A stretch of 64,000 nt of DNA from Nitriliruptoraceae bacterium (GCA_003565155.1 PXDB01000096.1:1-64000), one strand, 5' to 3'. Shown: positions 24,259 to 33,699, counted from the first letter of the stretch. Notes: generated from the sequence alone by a model not told the origin. Made by a program: numbers and translations.

Positions 24259-25338
24259 GTGGAACTGATCCGGCGGGGCAGCGTGGGCCCCGAGGTGGAG
24301 GACGTGCAACACCGCCTCGGGGCGCTCGGCGTGCCCTGCGACGGGGAGGCGGCCGTCTTCGACGCCGCCACCGAAGGCGCGGTGCGCACCTTCCAGCAAC
24401 GGCGCGGGCTGATCGCCGACGGCATCGTCGGACCAGAGACCTGGCAGGCGTTGGTCGGCGCGTCCTTCGCGCTCGGCGACCGGCTGCTTTACGGGACGCG
24501 CCCGATGCTGTACGGCGACGATGTCCGGGAGCTGCAGCGCCGCCTGAACCGCCTCGGCTTCGATGCCGGCTACGACGACGGGCTCTTCGGCCCACAGACC
24601 GTGGACGCCGTGCGCGAGTTCCAACTCAACACCGGGCTGCTGGTCGACGGCATCGCCGGCCGGGAGACCATCGACAACCTGTTGCGCCTGCACCGCTCCC
24701 ACCAGGAGGCCCCCGTCGCCGCGGTCCGCGAGCGTGAGGAGCTGCGGCGCCCGCAGCGCCGGGCGATCGCCGGGACCCGGCTGATGGTCGATCCCGGTCA
24801 CGGGGTGGGGGACCCGGGGATGACCGGTCCCCTGGGAACGCCTGAGCACGAGGTCACCTGGGCCATCGCCACCGCCCTGGAGGGACGACTGGCGGCCCTC
24901 GGGGCCCGCGTGATCCTCAGCCGCGGTCCCGCGACCTGCCCCACGCCCTCCGAACGTGCCCAGCAGGCCAACGCCGAGGACGTGGAGTTGATCGTCTCCA
25001 TCCACTGCAACGGCGTCGCGTCACCGGCGGGGTGCGGTGCTGCCGCGTACCACTTCGGAACCGACGCGCAGATCTCCGACCGCGGGCAGCGACTCGCCGA
25101 GCTGTGCCTGTCCGCGGTGGTGCGGGAGACCGGCACGGTCGACTGTCGGACGCACCCCGCGACCCAGGCGATCCTGCGGGAGTCGCGTGCTCCGGCGACG
25201 GTGATCGAACCGGGGTTCCTGACCCACCCGGAGGAGGGCCGTGCGCTGTGCGAGGCGGCGTACCAGCAACGGATCGCGGCGGCACTCACCGAAGCCGTGC
25301 TCAGCTACCTGGCCGGCAACGCCGCCATCGGGCCCTGA
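24259..25338 (+). CDS. cwlM: CwlM-like N-acetylmuramoyl-L-alanine amidase with two peptidoglycan-binding domains
   Basis: A 359-residue protein with two PG_binding_1 repeats (about residues 5-65: EVEDVQHRLGALGVPCDG; and 85-145: DVRELQRRLNRLGFDAGYDD) and a C-terminal Amidase_3 domain (about 170-350). Predicted zinc ligands are His in MVDPGHGVG, Glu in EHEVTWAIA and His in VSIHCNG, with the catalytic Glu in TVIEPGFLTHPEE. There is no signal peptide, as in mycobacterial CwlM, which acts as a cytoplasmic, kinase-controlled activator of MurA rather than as a hydrolase. Whether this homologue is catalytic or regulatory cannot be decided. Gene position is exactly that of cwlM. Confidence 0.88.
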   Translation: MELIRRGSVGPEVEDVQHRLGALGVPCDGEAAVFDAATEGAVRTFQQRRGLIADGIVGPETWQALVGASFALGDRLLYGTRPMLYGDDVRELQRRLNRLGFDAGYDDGLFGPQTVDAVREFQLNTGLLVDGIAGRETIDNLLRLHRSHQEAPVAAVREREELRRPQRRAIAGTRLMVDPGHGVGDPGMTGPLGTPEHEVTWAIATALEGRLAALGARVILSRGPATCPTPSERAQQANAEDVELIVSIHCNGVASPAGCGAAAYHFGTDAQISDRGQRLAELCLSAVVRETGTVDCRTHPATQAILRESRAPATVIEPGFLTHPEEGRALCEAAYQQRIAAALTEAVLSYLAGNAAIGP

Positions 25339-25406
25339 AGGCCGGTGGCGCCATCGTTGGCCACCGTGGGTGACACCGCCATCGGCCCTGAGCGGCGGTG
25401 CCGCCG

Positions 25407-26816
25407 TCACCGACCACCCCCTTCTCGCTGCGGTCCATAATGCTGGTGGAGATCCGGGCGAGGTTGACCGTCATCACCCGGATACCGAGCGGTGCAACCT
25501 CGGCGGCGACCGACCGGGTCAGCCCCATCACCGCGTGTTCGGAGGCCACGGAGGGCGCCAGGCCGGGCGATCCGCGTGGCCACCTCGTCGACCCGGGACC
25601 GTCCCAGCACGGGGAAGCGCACCTGGAGCACCCCGGCGCCGATCCCGACGCCGGCTGCACCGGCGAGGAAGGCCACCGCGGGACCGGCGTTGTCCACGGC
25701 GAACCCAGCGGCGGTGGTCCCGAGCGCCACCCCGAAGACCACCGAGGTCTGCACCCAGGCCTGCGCCTCGGTCTGGGTCCCACGGATCGCCAGATCATCG
25801 AGGAGCTGGAAGGCACAGATCGTGGTCGGCGCCAGGAACACCCCGGCGGCGAACAGCCCGACGGCGAACAGGCGCAGATCATGGACCGTCAGGGGCAGCA
25901 GCAGCATGCCCGCCGCCAGCGCAGCGGCGAAGAACCGCAGCCTCACCGGCAGGCTGCCCGGCCACATCCGGCCGCCGTACACCACACCGCTCAAGAGGCT
26001 GCCCGCGGCCAGGGTGGCGATCAGGCGGCCCGCGGCGGCACGGTCGCCGGAGAACTCGGCGACGGCTGGGACGGTGATGTCGAGGACACCGAAGGCGATC
26101 GCCGCGAGCCCCACCGCCAGGACGATCACCCGAACCCCCTCGGCCCGCAGCGCGCCACCCGCGGGACGCGATCCCTCACGCCGCGGCATCGCCCGTGCCG
26201 CCCCGGTGGTGCTGTAGCCCAGCGATCCGACCGCGGCGGCAGCGCCAGCGAGCACCACCGACCAGCCCGCGGTGGACGCCTCCGCGATCGCCACCGCCAC
26301 CAGTGGTCCGACCACGAACCCCAGCTCCACGGAGATCGACGACAGGGCGAAGGCGGTCTCCCGAAGCTGACCGGTGGGGAACAGCCGCGAGAGCAGCACC
26401 CGTGAGGCTGCGGTCACCGGCGGGAAGAACGCGCCGGTGACCAGCGCCACGACGACCAGCAGCGGGACGGGGCCGCCGGCTGCCGCGGTGGTCGCGAGGA
26501 GGATGGTTCCCGCGAGGTAGAGCAGCGCGTCGGGGAGGAGGACCCGCACCTGGCCGTAGCGGTCGACGAGCCGTCCCTGGACGGGTGAGGCCAGACCCAC
26601 CCCCAACTGGTGGCCGGCGCTCACGATCCCCGCCGCGGCGTAGCCGTAGTCGTGTTCCCGCAGCAGCAGCACCAGCGCCAGGATCATCATCCCCGGCGTG
26701 AGCCGGGAGACCATCGAGGTCACCAGCGGCCACCGCGCATGGCGGTGTCCGAAGAGCTCCAGATAGGCGCGCACGTGACGAGGTCCCACGGGTCGGGGCG
26801 GGTGGTCACGGACCAC
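25407..26816 (-). CDS. MFS transporter, C-terminus running into a dehydrogenase remnant
   Basis: A 469-residue major facilitator with about twelve membrane segments in residues 25-410. The MFS loop signature is seen as GRLVDRYGQVRVLL between segments 2 and 3. The substrate is unknown; a drug or metabolite exporter is plausible. After about residue 420 (SRVDEVATRIARPG) the hydrophobic pattern ends and a 50-residue Arg/Gly-rich tail follows. That tail is the out-of-frame reading of a short-chain dehydrogenase fragment (25420-25562), so the original 3' end has apparently been replaced. The GTG at 26816 has no ribosome site; a GTG near 26776 is an alternative start. Confidence 0.78.
   Translation of the reverse strand: MVRDHPPRPVGPRHVRAYLELFGHRHARWPLVTSMVSRLTPGMMILALVLLLREHDYGYAAAGIVSAGHQLGVGLASPVQGRLVDRYGQVRVLLPDALLYLAGTILLATTAAAGGPVPLLVVVALVTGAFFPPVTAASRVLLSRLFPTGQLRETAFALSSISVELGFVVGPLVAVAIAEASTAGWSVVLAGAAAAVGSLGYSTTGAARAMPRREGSRPAGGALRAEGVRVIVLAVGLAAIAFGVLDITVPAVAEFSGDRAAAGRLIATLAAGSLLSGVVYGGRMWPGSLPVRLRFFAAALAAGMLLLPLTVHDLRLFAVGLFAAGVFLAPTTICAFQLLDDLAIRGTQTEAQAWVQTSVVFGVALGTTAAGFAVDNAGPAVAFLAGAAGVGIGAGVLQVRFPVLGRSRVDEVATRIARPGALRGLRTRGDGADPVGRRRGCTARYPGDDGQPRPDLHQHYGPQREGGGR
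25420..25562 (-). pseudogene. Remnant of a short-chain dehydrogenase/reductase gene
   Basis: In a frame different from the MFS gene, this stretch encodes VASEHAVMGLTRSVAAEV followed by APLGIRVMTVNLARISTS, the classic region after the catalytic YxxxK of SDR enzymes (usually SKHAVxGLTRS and GIRVNAVNPG). The catalytic Tyr is not visible, the Lys position is Glu, and neither the Rossmann N-terminus nor the rest of the C-terminus is present. It is a small leftover of a deleted gene, fused to the end of the MFS reading frame. Confidence 0.75.
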
Positions 26817-26878
26817 CGCGGCGGCCGCAGGACGACGATCAACAGATGTCTCGACGTCAAGCGACCACGCAGGTCAGG

Positions 26879-27583
26879 CTACCGCCATCCCTGCCGGGAG
26901 GGCACGGGCGCCCGGGCGCGACGCGGGAGGTGCGCGAGGACCTCGTCGACGGCGTGCTCCAGGGAGTCGGCCCAACGGGCGACGCGTCGGACGTCGACGT
27001 GGAGGAGAGGAACCCTCGGGTGCTCCCGCTGGACCGTGAACCCTTCATGCAGGAGCCACGTCGCCGGCAGCAGGCAGGCCCGCTCGCGGAACCGACGGTC
27101 CCCGTAGGCTTCGAGGGCAGGTCGATCCTGACGCAACGTCTCGCGCAGTGCCGCCTGCAGCAGCAGGCGGCCCAGCCCCTGTCCGCGGTGCACATCGTCG
27201 ACCCACACCATCGCCAGCAGCATCGCCTCCGGTGAGGCGCGGGGGGCAGCGCCGCCTCGGGGCGCGAAACTCGTCGCCGGTGCGAAGAGCGCGAAGCCGG
27301 CGGTGTGGGCGCTCGCCCGAGGGGCGTCGGCGTCGACCACCACCTCGATGCGGGCACCGGGCGGTCCGTGCTCGTGGACCTGCGCCGCGATCCAGGCGCG
27401 CTTGCGGTCGCGCGGTGGCCGGGCGGCCTCCTGCGGGCTGGCCGTCGGTGCCAGACCTCCGAGCACCGTCGGCGAGCGCGGCTGCGGGCAGGGGCCACCG
27501 AGTTCCCAGAACACGCAGTCCGCACACCCGGCGGGCAGGCGATCGACATCCACACCCGTCAGCGGGACGGGACGCCGGCGCAC
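26879..27583 (-). CDS. GNAT-family protein (Rv3916c-like)
   Basis: A 234-residue protein. The N-terminus RRRPVPLTGVDVDRLPAGCA with CADCVFWE is characteristic of the hypothetical protein encoded between cwlM and parB in mycobacteria. The C-terminal half has an acetyl-CoA-binding GNAT core: MVWVDDVHRGQGLGRLLLQA (motif A, R/Q-x-x-G-x-G/A) near residue 135. The Cys pair CADC suggests an added metal- or redox-active site. The substrate is unknown. The GTG at 27583 lies 5 bp after the stop of the small membrane protein gene, so the two form an operon. Confidence 0.8.
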   Translation of the reverse strand: MRRRPVPLTGVDVDRLPAGCADCVFWELGGPCPQPRSPTVLGGLAPTASPQEAARPPRDRKRAWIAAQVHEHGPPGARIEVVVDADAPRASAHTAGFALFAPATSFAPRGGAAPRASPEAMLLAMVWVDDVHRGQGLGRLLLQAALRETLRQDRPALEAYGDRRFRERACLLPATWLLHEGFTVQREHPRVPLLHVDVRRVARWADSLEHAVDEVLAHLPRRARAPVPSRQGWR

Positions 27584-27588
27584 GCCAC

Positions 27589-27762
27589 TCAGCCCCGCGT
27601 CCGCTGCGGGCCGTCATCCCTGGGCAGCACGAGGCCGATCGCCGCACCGACCGCGGCACCGATGGCGAAGCCGAACAGGACACGCTTCCACCCACCGGGC
27701 ACGACCTGTCGGGCGTGGTCGTCCTCAGGTGGCGCGTCGGAGGCGGCGGTCCTGGAAGACAT
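27589..27762 (-). CDS. Small single-pass membrane protein
   Basis: A 57-residue frame too short for most gene callers. It reads MSSRTAASDAPPEDDHARQV, then WKRVLFGFAIGAAVGAAIGL as one glycine-zipper-like membrane helix, and a short basic tail. GGGGAG lies about nine bases upstream of the ATG, and the stop is 5 bp before the GNAT start, both supporting expression. The GxxxG spacing suggests helix packing or oligomerisation. Function unknown. Confidence 0.65.
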   Translation of the reverse strand: MSSRTAASDAPPEDDHARQVVPGGWKRVLFGFAIGAAVGAAIGLVLPRDDGPQRTRG

Positions 27763-27953
27763 GGGGCTGTGCTCCCCGCGGACGGTCGGGCCGGAAGGTG
27801 CCGCACCGGTGCCGTCGGCTCGTGGTCGGTCGCTACGCTCCAGCGTAGCGGTGCGTTCCGGCCGGTAGCCCGTCCGGAGCCACCACGTCCACCCACCCCG
27901 GGTTCCGGACCCGGGGTCCGGTCCCGGAGACGCCCCTCCCCCTGGAGTCCTGC

Positions 27954-29246
27954 GTGCGGCTCGACACCGACCCCTACCTGTCTCGGTACGCCACCCGGGT
28001 GACGGGGATGAGTGCCTCGGAGATCCGGGCGCTGTTCGCCGTCGCGTCGCGTCCCGAGGTGGTCTCCTTCGCCGGCGGGATGCCAGCGACCGACGCCCTC
28101 GACATGGCAGCCGTGGAGGATGTGGTCAGCAGCGTGATCCGTGACGCGGGGGCGCTCGCCCTGCAGTACGGCGGTGGCCAGGGGCGTCCGGAGCTGCGCG
28201 AGCACCTCGTGGAGGTCATGCACCACGAGGAGGTGCCGGGACACGCCGACGACCTGATCGTGACCGTGGGCGGACAGCAGGCACTGGAGCTGATCGCGAA
28301 GTGCTTCATCGACGACGGCGATGTCGTGCTGGCGGAAGGGCCGACCTACGTCGGTGGGATCGGTGCGCTGAAGAGCCACCGCGCGGAGGTCCGCCACATC
28401 CCGGTGGACGACCAGGGCATGGACGTCGACCTGCTCGAGGACGCCCTCAACGAGCTGCGCCGGGAAGGCCGCAAGGCCAAGTACGTCTACACCATCCCGA
28501 ACCACCAGAACCCGGCCGGCGTCTCCATGTCCCTGGCGCGTCGCCACCGCCTGGCGGAGCTCGCCGAGGCGCACGACCTGCTGTTGCTCGAGGACAACCC
28601 GTACGGCCTCCTCGACTTCGCCGGCCGCATCGAGCCGAGCCTGCGCTCGCTGGTGCCCGACCGGGTCGTGTACGTGGGCACCATGTCGAAGTTGTTCGCC
28701 CCCGGGGTGCGCACGGGCTGGATCGCCGCGCCCGGCCCGATCCGTGACAAGCTGGTGCTGCTCCGCGAGGCGGCCGATCTCTGCCCGTCCAACCTGACCC
28801 AGATGATCGTGGAGCGGTGGCTGGCCACCCAACCATGGCAGGACCAGATCAAACGGTTCACCGAGCTGTACCGCGAGAAGGCGGAGGTGATGCTCGCCGC
28901 CCTGGAGAAGGAGATGCCGGAGGGTGTCCACTGGACCACACCGGCAGGTGCCTTCTACATCTGGCTGACGGTGCCCGCCGGCATCGACACCTCCGACCTG
29001 CTGGCCAAGGCGGTCGGACGGCGCGTCGCCTACGTCCCCGGCCGCGGCTTCTACGCCGATGGCGCTGGGGGGGCGCAGGCCCGTCTGTGCTTCAGCTACC
29101 CCGAGCTGGAGCGGATCCCCGAGGGGGTCGCACGGCTCGGCGAGCTCCTGCACGACGAGCTGGAGCTGGTCCGGGCGGTGTTCGGGGATGACGCTCCTTC
29201 CCCGGATCCTCGACCCAGCGGACCGGCCACGGGGGTGGGGGGATGA
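27954..29246 (+). CDS. PLP-dependent aminotransferase (class I/II, LysN/2-aminoadipate type)
   Basis: A 430-residue fold-type I aminotransferase. Landmarks are VVSFAGGMPATD, LQYGGGQGRPELREHL, VGGQQALELIAKCF, YTIPNHQNPAGVSMS, LLLEDNPYG, and the PLP lysine in VGTMSKLFAPGVRTGW (about residue 245), with arginine in RLCFSY binding the substrate carboxylate. These features match the MocR-like 2-aminoadipate/aromatic transaminases. No helix-turn-helix domain is attached, so it is an enzyme, not a regulator. The GTG at 27954 has GGAG seven bases upstream. The C-terminal 20 residues are Pro/Gly-rich. The natural amino donor is not determinable. Confidence 0.88.
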   Translation: MRLDTDPYLSRYATRVTGMSASEIRALFAVASRPEVVSFAGGMPATDALDMAAVEDVVSSVIRDAGALALQYGGGQGRPELREHLVEVMHHEEVPGHADDLIVTVGGQQALELIAKCFIDDGDVVLAEGPTYVGGIGALKSHRAEVRHIPVDDQGMDVDLLEDALNELRREGRKAKYVYTIPNHQNPAGVSMSLARRHRLAELAEAHDLLLLEDNPYGLLDFAGRIEPSLRSLVPDRVVYVGTMSKLFAPGVRTGWIAAPGPIRDKLVLLREAADLCPSNLTQMIVERWLATQPWQDQIKRFTELYREKAEVMLAALEKEMPEGVHWTTPAGAFYIWLTVPAGIDTSDLLAKAVGRRVAYVPGRGFYADGAGGAQARLCFSYPELERIPEGVARLGELLHDELELVRAVFGDDAPSPDPRPSGPATGVGG

Positions 29247-29280
29247 CGGTGACCCCGTGGACACGATCGAGGAGGAGTTC

Positions 29281-30228
29281 ATGACCGCCACGTCCATCGC
29301 CGTGCTCGCCGGCGGCATCTCCCTGGAACGCGAGGTGTCGCTGCGCTCCGGTGGGCGGGTCGCTGATGCCTTCAGCGATCGTGGCCACCAGGTGACGCGC
29401 CTCGACATCGACGGGGAGCTGGTGCGCACCCTGGAGACGGGTGGGTTCGACGTGGCGTTCCTGGCCCTGCACGGCTCCGCGGGTGAGGACGGGACCATCC
29501 AGTCCCTGCTGGAGCTCATCGGGCTCCCCTACACCGGACCGGACGTCCTGGCCAGCTCCCTGGCCTGGAACAAGCCCATCGCCCAGGGGTTGTTCGCCCG
29601 CGCCGGTCTGTCGGTGCCCGACCGGGTCACGCTCACCCAGCAGGCGTTCCGCGAGATGGGTGCGACGGCGGCGGTGGACCGGATCGCGGAGGAACTCCAG
29701 ATCCCGCTGGTGGTCAAACCGGCCACGGGCGGATCCTCCCTGGGGCTGACCATCGTGGAGGATCCCGTGCGGCTGCCCCAGGCGATCGTTGGAGCGTTCT
29801 CCTACGCGGACGTGGTGCTGATCGAGCGGTGCATCACCGGCACCGAGGTGGCGGTGACGGTGCTGGACGGCCAAGCACTGCCGGCGGTGGAGATCCAACC
29901 GAAGGAGGGTGCCTACGACTTCGCGGCGCGCTACACGCCGGGGGCGACCGACTTCCACGTTCCTGCGCGGCTGCCCGAGCAGGTGGCCGACGCGTGCGCG
30001 CGGCTGGCCCTGGCCGCGGTGGATGCGGTTGGGGCCCGGCACATCTCCCGCGCGGACATGATCGTGGACGGATCGGGAACGCCCTGGCTGCTGGAGCTCG
30101 ACACGTGCCCGGGTCTGACGGAGACCTCGCTCGCACCACTGGCGGCGGAGGCCGCGGAGCTTCCCTTTCCCGACCTGTGCGAGCGGCTGGTCGAGCTAGC
30201 CCTGCGGGACGTCACGGCCACGTCGTGA
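29281..30228 (+). CDS. ddl: D-alanine--D-alanine ligase
   Basis: A 315-residue ATP-grasp enzyme that joins two D-alanines for the peptidoglycan stem peptide. Motifs: VLAGGISLEREVSLRSG (N-terminus), LHGSAGEDGTIQSLLEL, PYTGPDVLASSLAWNK, PLVVKPATGGSSLGL (ATP-grasp), and the C-terminal LLELDTCPGLTETSL metal/ligand-binding segment where NTxPG is more usual. GAGGAGG five bases ahead of the ATG at 29281 fixes the start. The following HAD and rpiA genes overlap by GTGA, forming a run of coupled genes. Confidence 0.93.
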   Translation: MTATSIAVLAGGISLEREVSLRSGGRVADAFSDRGHQVTRLDIDGELVRTLETGGFDVAFLALHGSAGEDGTIQSLLELIGLPYTGPDVLASSLAWNKPIAQGLFARAGLSVPDRVTLTQQAFREMGATAAVDRIAEELQIPLVVKPATGGSSLGLTIVEDPVRLPQAIVGAFSYADVVLIERCITGTEVAVTVLDGQALPAVEIQPKEGAYDFAARYTPGATDFHVPARLPEQVADACARLALAAVDAVGARHISRADMIVDGSGTPWLLELDTCPGLTETSLAPLAAEAAELPFPDLCERLVELALRDVTATS

Positions 30229-30920
30229 TCGATGCGGCGCCCGATCCGGTGGGCTCGAGCGACCCTGCGCCGGACACCGTGGTGTTCGACATCGGCGAGG
30301 TACTCATCGACGAGACCCGCGTGTGGGCGGTGTGGGCGGAGCTGGTCGGGGTCTCCGCGCTGAGCTTCGGCGCCGTGCTGGGCGCGGCGATCGTGCAGGG
30401 GGAGTCCGTCGCCGCGGCCTTCGCGCACCTCGCACCCAACCTCGATTGGCAGGAGCTCGAGGACGAGCACGAGGAGCACTACGGCGGGTTCGTGGAGTCG
30501 GACCTGTACCCGGATGTGCGCGGCTGTCTGGAGGAGCTGGTCAGCAGCGGTTACCGCGTCTACCTCGCGGGGAACCAACCCGCCCGGCGCGGCCCACAGC
30601 TGCAGGCGCTCGGGCTGGCGTGCCACGGGCTCAGCACCTCGGAGCAGATGGGTGCGACCAAACCCGAGCCGGCCTTCTTCACAGCGGTCATGGAGCTGGT
30701 CGACGTCGAGGATCCCGGCCGCGTGCTCTACGTCGGTGACCGGGTGGACAACGACATCATCCCGGCGACGATCGCCGGTATGCGGACCTGCTGGTTGCGA
30801 CGCGGCCCGTGGGGCCAGCTCCAGGACCTCCCCGAGGACGTCGACGAGCCGGATCTGGTGCTCGAGGGCCTGGGTGAGCTGCCGGTGCTGCTGACCGACT
30901 GGCGGGAGGGGACGGCGTGA
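30225..30920 (+). CDS. HAD-superfamily hydrolase
   Basis: A 231-residue HAD-like phosphatase. Motif I is VVFDIGEVLIDETR near residue 19, motif II the Thr/Ser-Gly region YRVYLAGNQPARRG, motif III the Lys in GATKPEPAFF, and motif IV VLYVGDRVDNDIIPA. Motif I reads DIGEVL, with Gly-Glu where the second Asp (DxD) normally sits. Loss of that general acid/base points to altered chemistry, perhaps phosphonatase- or dehalogenase-like or inactive. The substrate is unknown. It is translationally coupled to ddl upstream and rpiA downstream through 4-base overlaps. Confidence 0.82.
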   Translation: MIDAAPDPVGSSDPAPDTVVFDIGEVLIDETRVWAVWAELVGVSALSFGAVLGAAIVQGESVAAAFAHLAPNLDWQELEDEHEEHYGGFVESDLYPDVRGCLEELVSSGYRVYLAGNQPARRGPQLQALGLACHGLSTSEQMGATKPEPAFFTAVMELVDVEDPGRVLYVGDRVDNDIIPATIAGMRTCWLRRGPWGQLQDLPEDVDEPDLVLEGLGELPVLLTDWREGTA

Positions 30921-31618
30921 CCGGGGAGGTGGGACCTTCGGAGCAGCGCAAGCGCGCCGCTGCCCTGGCTGCCTGTGACCTCATCGACGACGGGATGCAG
31001 TTGGGACTCGGGACCGGGTCGACCATCGCCCACCTCCTCGAGGCCATCGCGGCCAGGAGGTTGCAGGTCGCCGGGGTGCCCACCTCCCAGGCCACGACCG
31101 CGGCCTGCCGCCGGTTGGGCATCGAGCTGCTCGGCCCCGAGGAGGTCGAGGTGCTCGACCTCGCGATCGACGGTGCAGACGAGATCGACCCCTGGCTCAA
31201 CGCCACGAAGGGTGGCGGTGGCGCGCTGCTACGCGAGAAGGTCGTGGCGAGTATGGCCGAGCGTTTCGTGCTGGTGGCCACCACCGAGAAGGTGGTCGAC
31301 CGGCTGGCCGACGCCTTCCCGCTCCCCATCGAGGTGGTGCCCTTCGCGGTCACACCGGTCCAACGGTGGCTGGGGCAGCGGGGCTACGAGGGAGGCCTGC
31401 GGCTGGCGGACGGCGAGGCGCCGTTCATCACCGACAACGGCAACCACATCCTCGACCTTCGACACCCCGGAGGGATCGAGGACCCGGCGGTCGAGGAGAT
31501 CCGGATCAACCAGCTACCGGGGGTGGTCACCCCGGGGTTGTTCGTGGACATGGCACAACTGGCACTGCTGGCGGACGCGCACGGCAACGTCGTGGAGCGC
31601 ACCGTTGCATCGCGGTGA
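30917..31618 (+). CDS. rpiA: Ribose-5-phosphate isomerase A
   Basis: A 233-residue pentose phosphate enzyme that interconverts ribose 5-phosphate and ribulose 5-phosphate. Signatures: LGLGTGSTIAHLLEAI (phosphate loop), GVPTSQATTAACRRLG, LAIDGADEIDP (catalytic Asp), ATKGGGGALLREKVVA (catalytic Glu) and the C-terminal NGNHILDL. Length is as usual. The GTG at 30917 overlaps the HAD stop. It ends 2 bp from the convergent parB stop. Confidence 0.95.
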   Translation: MTGEVGPSEQRKRAAALAACDLIDDGMQLGLGTGSTIAHLLEAIAARRLQVAGVPTSQATTAACRRLGIELLGPEEVEVLDLAIDGADEIDPWLNATKGGGGALLREKVVASMAERFVLVATTEKVVDRLADAFPLPIEVVPFAVTPVQRWLGQRGYEGGLRLADGEAPFITDNGNHILDLRHPGGIEDPAVEEIRINQLPGVVTPGLFVDMAQLALLADAHGNVVERTVASR

Positions 31619-31620
31619 GC

Positions 31621-32769
31621 TCACTGGTCCGGGGCGCCGTGCGACGGTCCGGTCGCCCCGCGTGTGGAGCCGGGTGCCTGGGCACCGAGGCCGTCAGCGA
31701 TGACCGCGACGATCCGCTCGAGGTCGTCGATGGAGGTGAACTCCACCGCGAGCTTCCCCTTCCGCGCACCCATGCTGATCCGCACCCGGGCATCCAGTGC
31801 ATCGGAGAGGTCGTCCTGGAGCTCGATCAGACCCGGAGCGGTCGGTGCACGCGGAGTCTTGGTCTTGCGGGGTGTCGGTTCGTCGGTCAAGCGGAGACGG
31901 ACCAGCTCCTCGGTGGCACGCACCGACAGGCCCTCAGCAACGATCCGTTCCGCGACCGAGACCTGTGTCGCGGTGTCCGCCAGGGCCAGGAGTGCCTTGG
32001 CGTGGCCCGCGCTGAGCACACCGGCCGCAACACGGCGCTGCACCGCATCCGGGAGCTGCAGGAGACGGATGGCGTTACTGATCGCCGGTCGCGAGCGACC
32101 GAGCCGCGCCGCCAGCTCCTCCTGGCTGACGCCGAACTCCTGGAGCAGCTGCTGGTAGGCGGCCGCCTCCTCGAGCGGGTTGAGTTGCACGCGATGGATG
32201 TTCTCGACGAGGGCTTCCTTGAGCAGGTCCGCGTCCTCGGTGTGGCGCACGAGGGCGGGTACCCGGTCCAGCCCGGCCAACTGGGCGGCTCGTAGCCGTC
32301 GCTCCCCGGCGACCAACTCGTAGCTGTCGTCATCGACGGGCCGAACCACGAGAGGTTGGAGCATCCCGACGTCGGCGAGGGAGGTCGCGAGGCCCTCCAG
32401 CTCGTAGGGATCGAAGGCTTGCCGGGGTTGACGCGGGTTCGGATGGATGCGCTCCGGGTCGAGTTCGGCGTACGTGGCCGGAACGCCTGACGCCGGGGTT
32501 ACCGCCGGATCCGGTGCTTGCGACCCAGCTGCGTCCTGCACCGTGTCCTCGACCGGCGCACCGTCGCTGGACGCCACGGAAACGGCTCCCTCAGGACCCG
32601 GAGGGGAGCCGGGAGCGAACGTATGTTCGTCGCTGTCGTCGTGTGGCGCAGGAGGCGCAGCGGGCAGATGCCCGGTTTCTTCCTGCGCCGCGTCCTCATC
32701 GCGTGCCGTGTCCTGGCTCGGGGGGATGAGGGCGGCCAGTCCGCGTCCGAGCCCGGTTCGTCGACTCAT
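31621..32769 (-). CDS. parB: Chromosome partitioning protein ParB
   Basis: A 382-residue CTP-dependent DNA clamp that loads at parS and organises the origin. After the [16 protein letters not shown] ParA-stimulating N-terminus there is a low-complexity linker of about 100 residues, then the ParB/Srx domain ([39 protein letters not shown], the CTP-binding GERR box, and [14 protein letters not shown]), the helix-turn-helix ([22 protein letters not shown], too) and a C-terminal dimerisation segment. It is ATGA-coupled to parA. Two parS sites lie about 1.6-1.8 kb upstream. Confidence 0.96.
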   Translation of the reverse strand: MSRRTGLGRGLAALIPPSQDTARDEDAAQEETGHLPAAPPAPHDDSDEHTFAPGSPPGPEGAVSVASSDGAPVEDTVQDAAGSQAPDPAVTPASGVPATYAELDPERIHPNPRQPRQAFDPYELEGLATSLADVGMLQPLVVRPVDDDSYELVAGERRLRAAQLAGLDRVPALVRHTEDADLLKEALVENIHRVQLNPLEEAAAYQQLLQEFGVSQEELAARLGRSRPAISNAIRLLQLPDAVQRRVAAGVLSAGHAKALLALADTATQVSVAERIVAEGLSVRATEELVRLRLTDEPTPRKTKTPRAPTAPGLIELQDDLSDALDARVRISMGARKGKLAVEFTSIDDLERIVAVIADGLGAQAPGSTRGATGPSHGAPDQ

Positions 32770-33683
32770 GCGTCCGTCTCCTGTGCCGGTGCGATCCGGT
32801 CATCCCTGTCCGTATCGGTGGCAGGCACCGTGAAGCTGCTCCCGAGGAGCCGCTCGAGGTTCGTCTCGTCGGGGATCTGAACGGGGAGTTCCATGCGGAA
32901 CGACACCTCCCGAGCGAGGCGCTGGTACGCACGGGCACCCCGGCTCGACGGGTCGTAGGTCGTGATCGGTTGCCCGAAGCTCGGTGCCTCGGAGAGGCGG
33001 ACGCTCCGCGGGATCACCGTGGTGTAGGTGAGGTCACCGAAGTAGTTGCGTACCTCCGAGACGACCTGGTTCGCCAGGTTGGTTCTGGCGTCGTACATCG
33101 TGAGCACCACTCCACCGACACGAACGTGTCGGTTGAGGTTGTCCGAGACCAGATCGACCGTACGCAACAGTTGGCTCAGTCCTTCCAGCGCGTAGTACTC
33201 ACACTGGATGGGCACCAGCACCTCATGCGCCGCAACCAGCGCGTTGATGGTCAGCAGCCCGAGGGAGGGAGGGCAGTCCACGATGATCAGGTCGTACTCC
33301 GTGAGCACCTCCGCTATCGCCCGTTCGAGCCGGTGCTCACGGGAGAAGGCTGGAACGAGCTCGACCTCCGCTCCGGCGAGGTCGAGGCTGCTTGGCAGCA
33401 GGTCGAGACCGTCGATCGACGTCGCGCGTAGCGCCGCACGGAGCGCATCGCCATCCACCAACACACCGTAGGTCGATGGTTCACCCTCCTCGATGCGGAT
33501 GCCGAGGCCTGTACTCGCGTTGCCCTGCGGATCCAGGTCGATGACCAGCACCCGCGCGCCCAGGTCCGCGATGGCCGCAGCGAGCGAGATGACGGTCGTC
33601 GTCTTCCCGACGCCACCCTTCTGGTTGGCGACGCAGACGACCCTCGCCTGCCGGAGAGCGGCCTCGGAATCGGGTAACGTCAT
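32766..33683 (-). CDS. parA: Chromosome partitioning ATPase ParA/Soj
   Basis: A 305-residue deviant Walker ATPase that binds DNA nonspecifically in its ATP form and moves ParB-parS complexes. The P-loop is [19 protein letters not shown] near residue 20, followed by [18 protein letters not shown], the Walker B-like [15 protein letters not shown], and [16 protein letters not shown]. The start ATG at 33683 lies 16 bp after the rsmG stop, so rsmG-parA-parB form one leftward operon. Confidence 0.96.
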   Translation of the reverse strand: MTLPDSEAALRQARVVCVANQKGGVGKTTTVISLAAAIADLGARVLVIDLDPQGNASTGLGIRIEEGEPSTYGVLVDGDALRAALRATSIDGLDLLPSSLDLAGAEVELVPAFSREHRLERAIAEVLTEYDLIIVDCPPSLGLLTINALVAAHEVLVPIQCEYYALEGLSQLLRTVDLVSDNLNRHVRVGGVVLTMYDARTNLANQVVSEVRNYFGDLTYTTVIPRSVRLSEAPSFGQPITTYDPSSRGARAYQRLAREVSFRMELPVQIPDETNLERLLGSSFTVPATDTDRDDRIAPAQETDA

Positions 33684-33699
33684 AGGTCTACATGCCTTC

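Noticed and set aside
32616-32629. A perfect GAAC-N4-GTTC palindrome (cgaacgtatgttcg) in parB
   Set aside because: It lies inside the parB linker coding region with no promoter or gene start nearby, so a regulatory role is unlikely.
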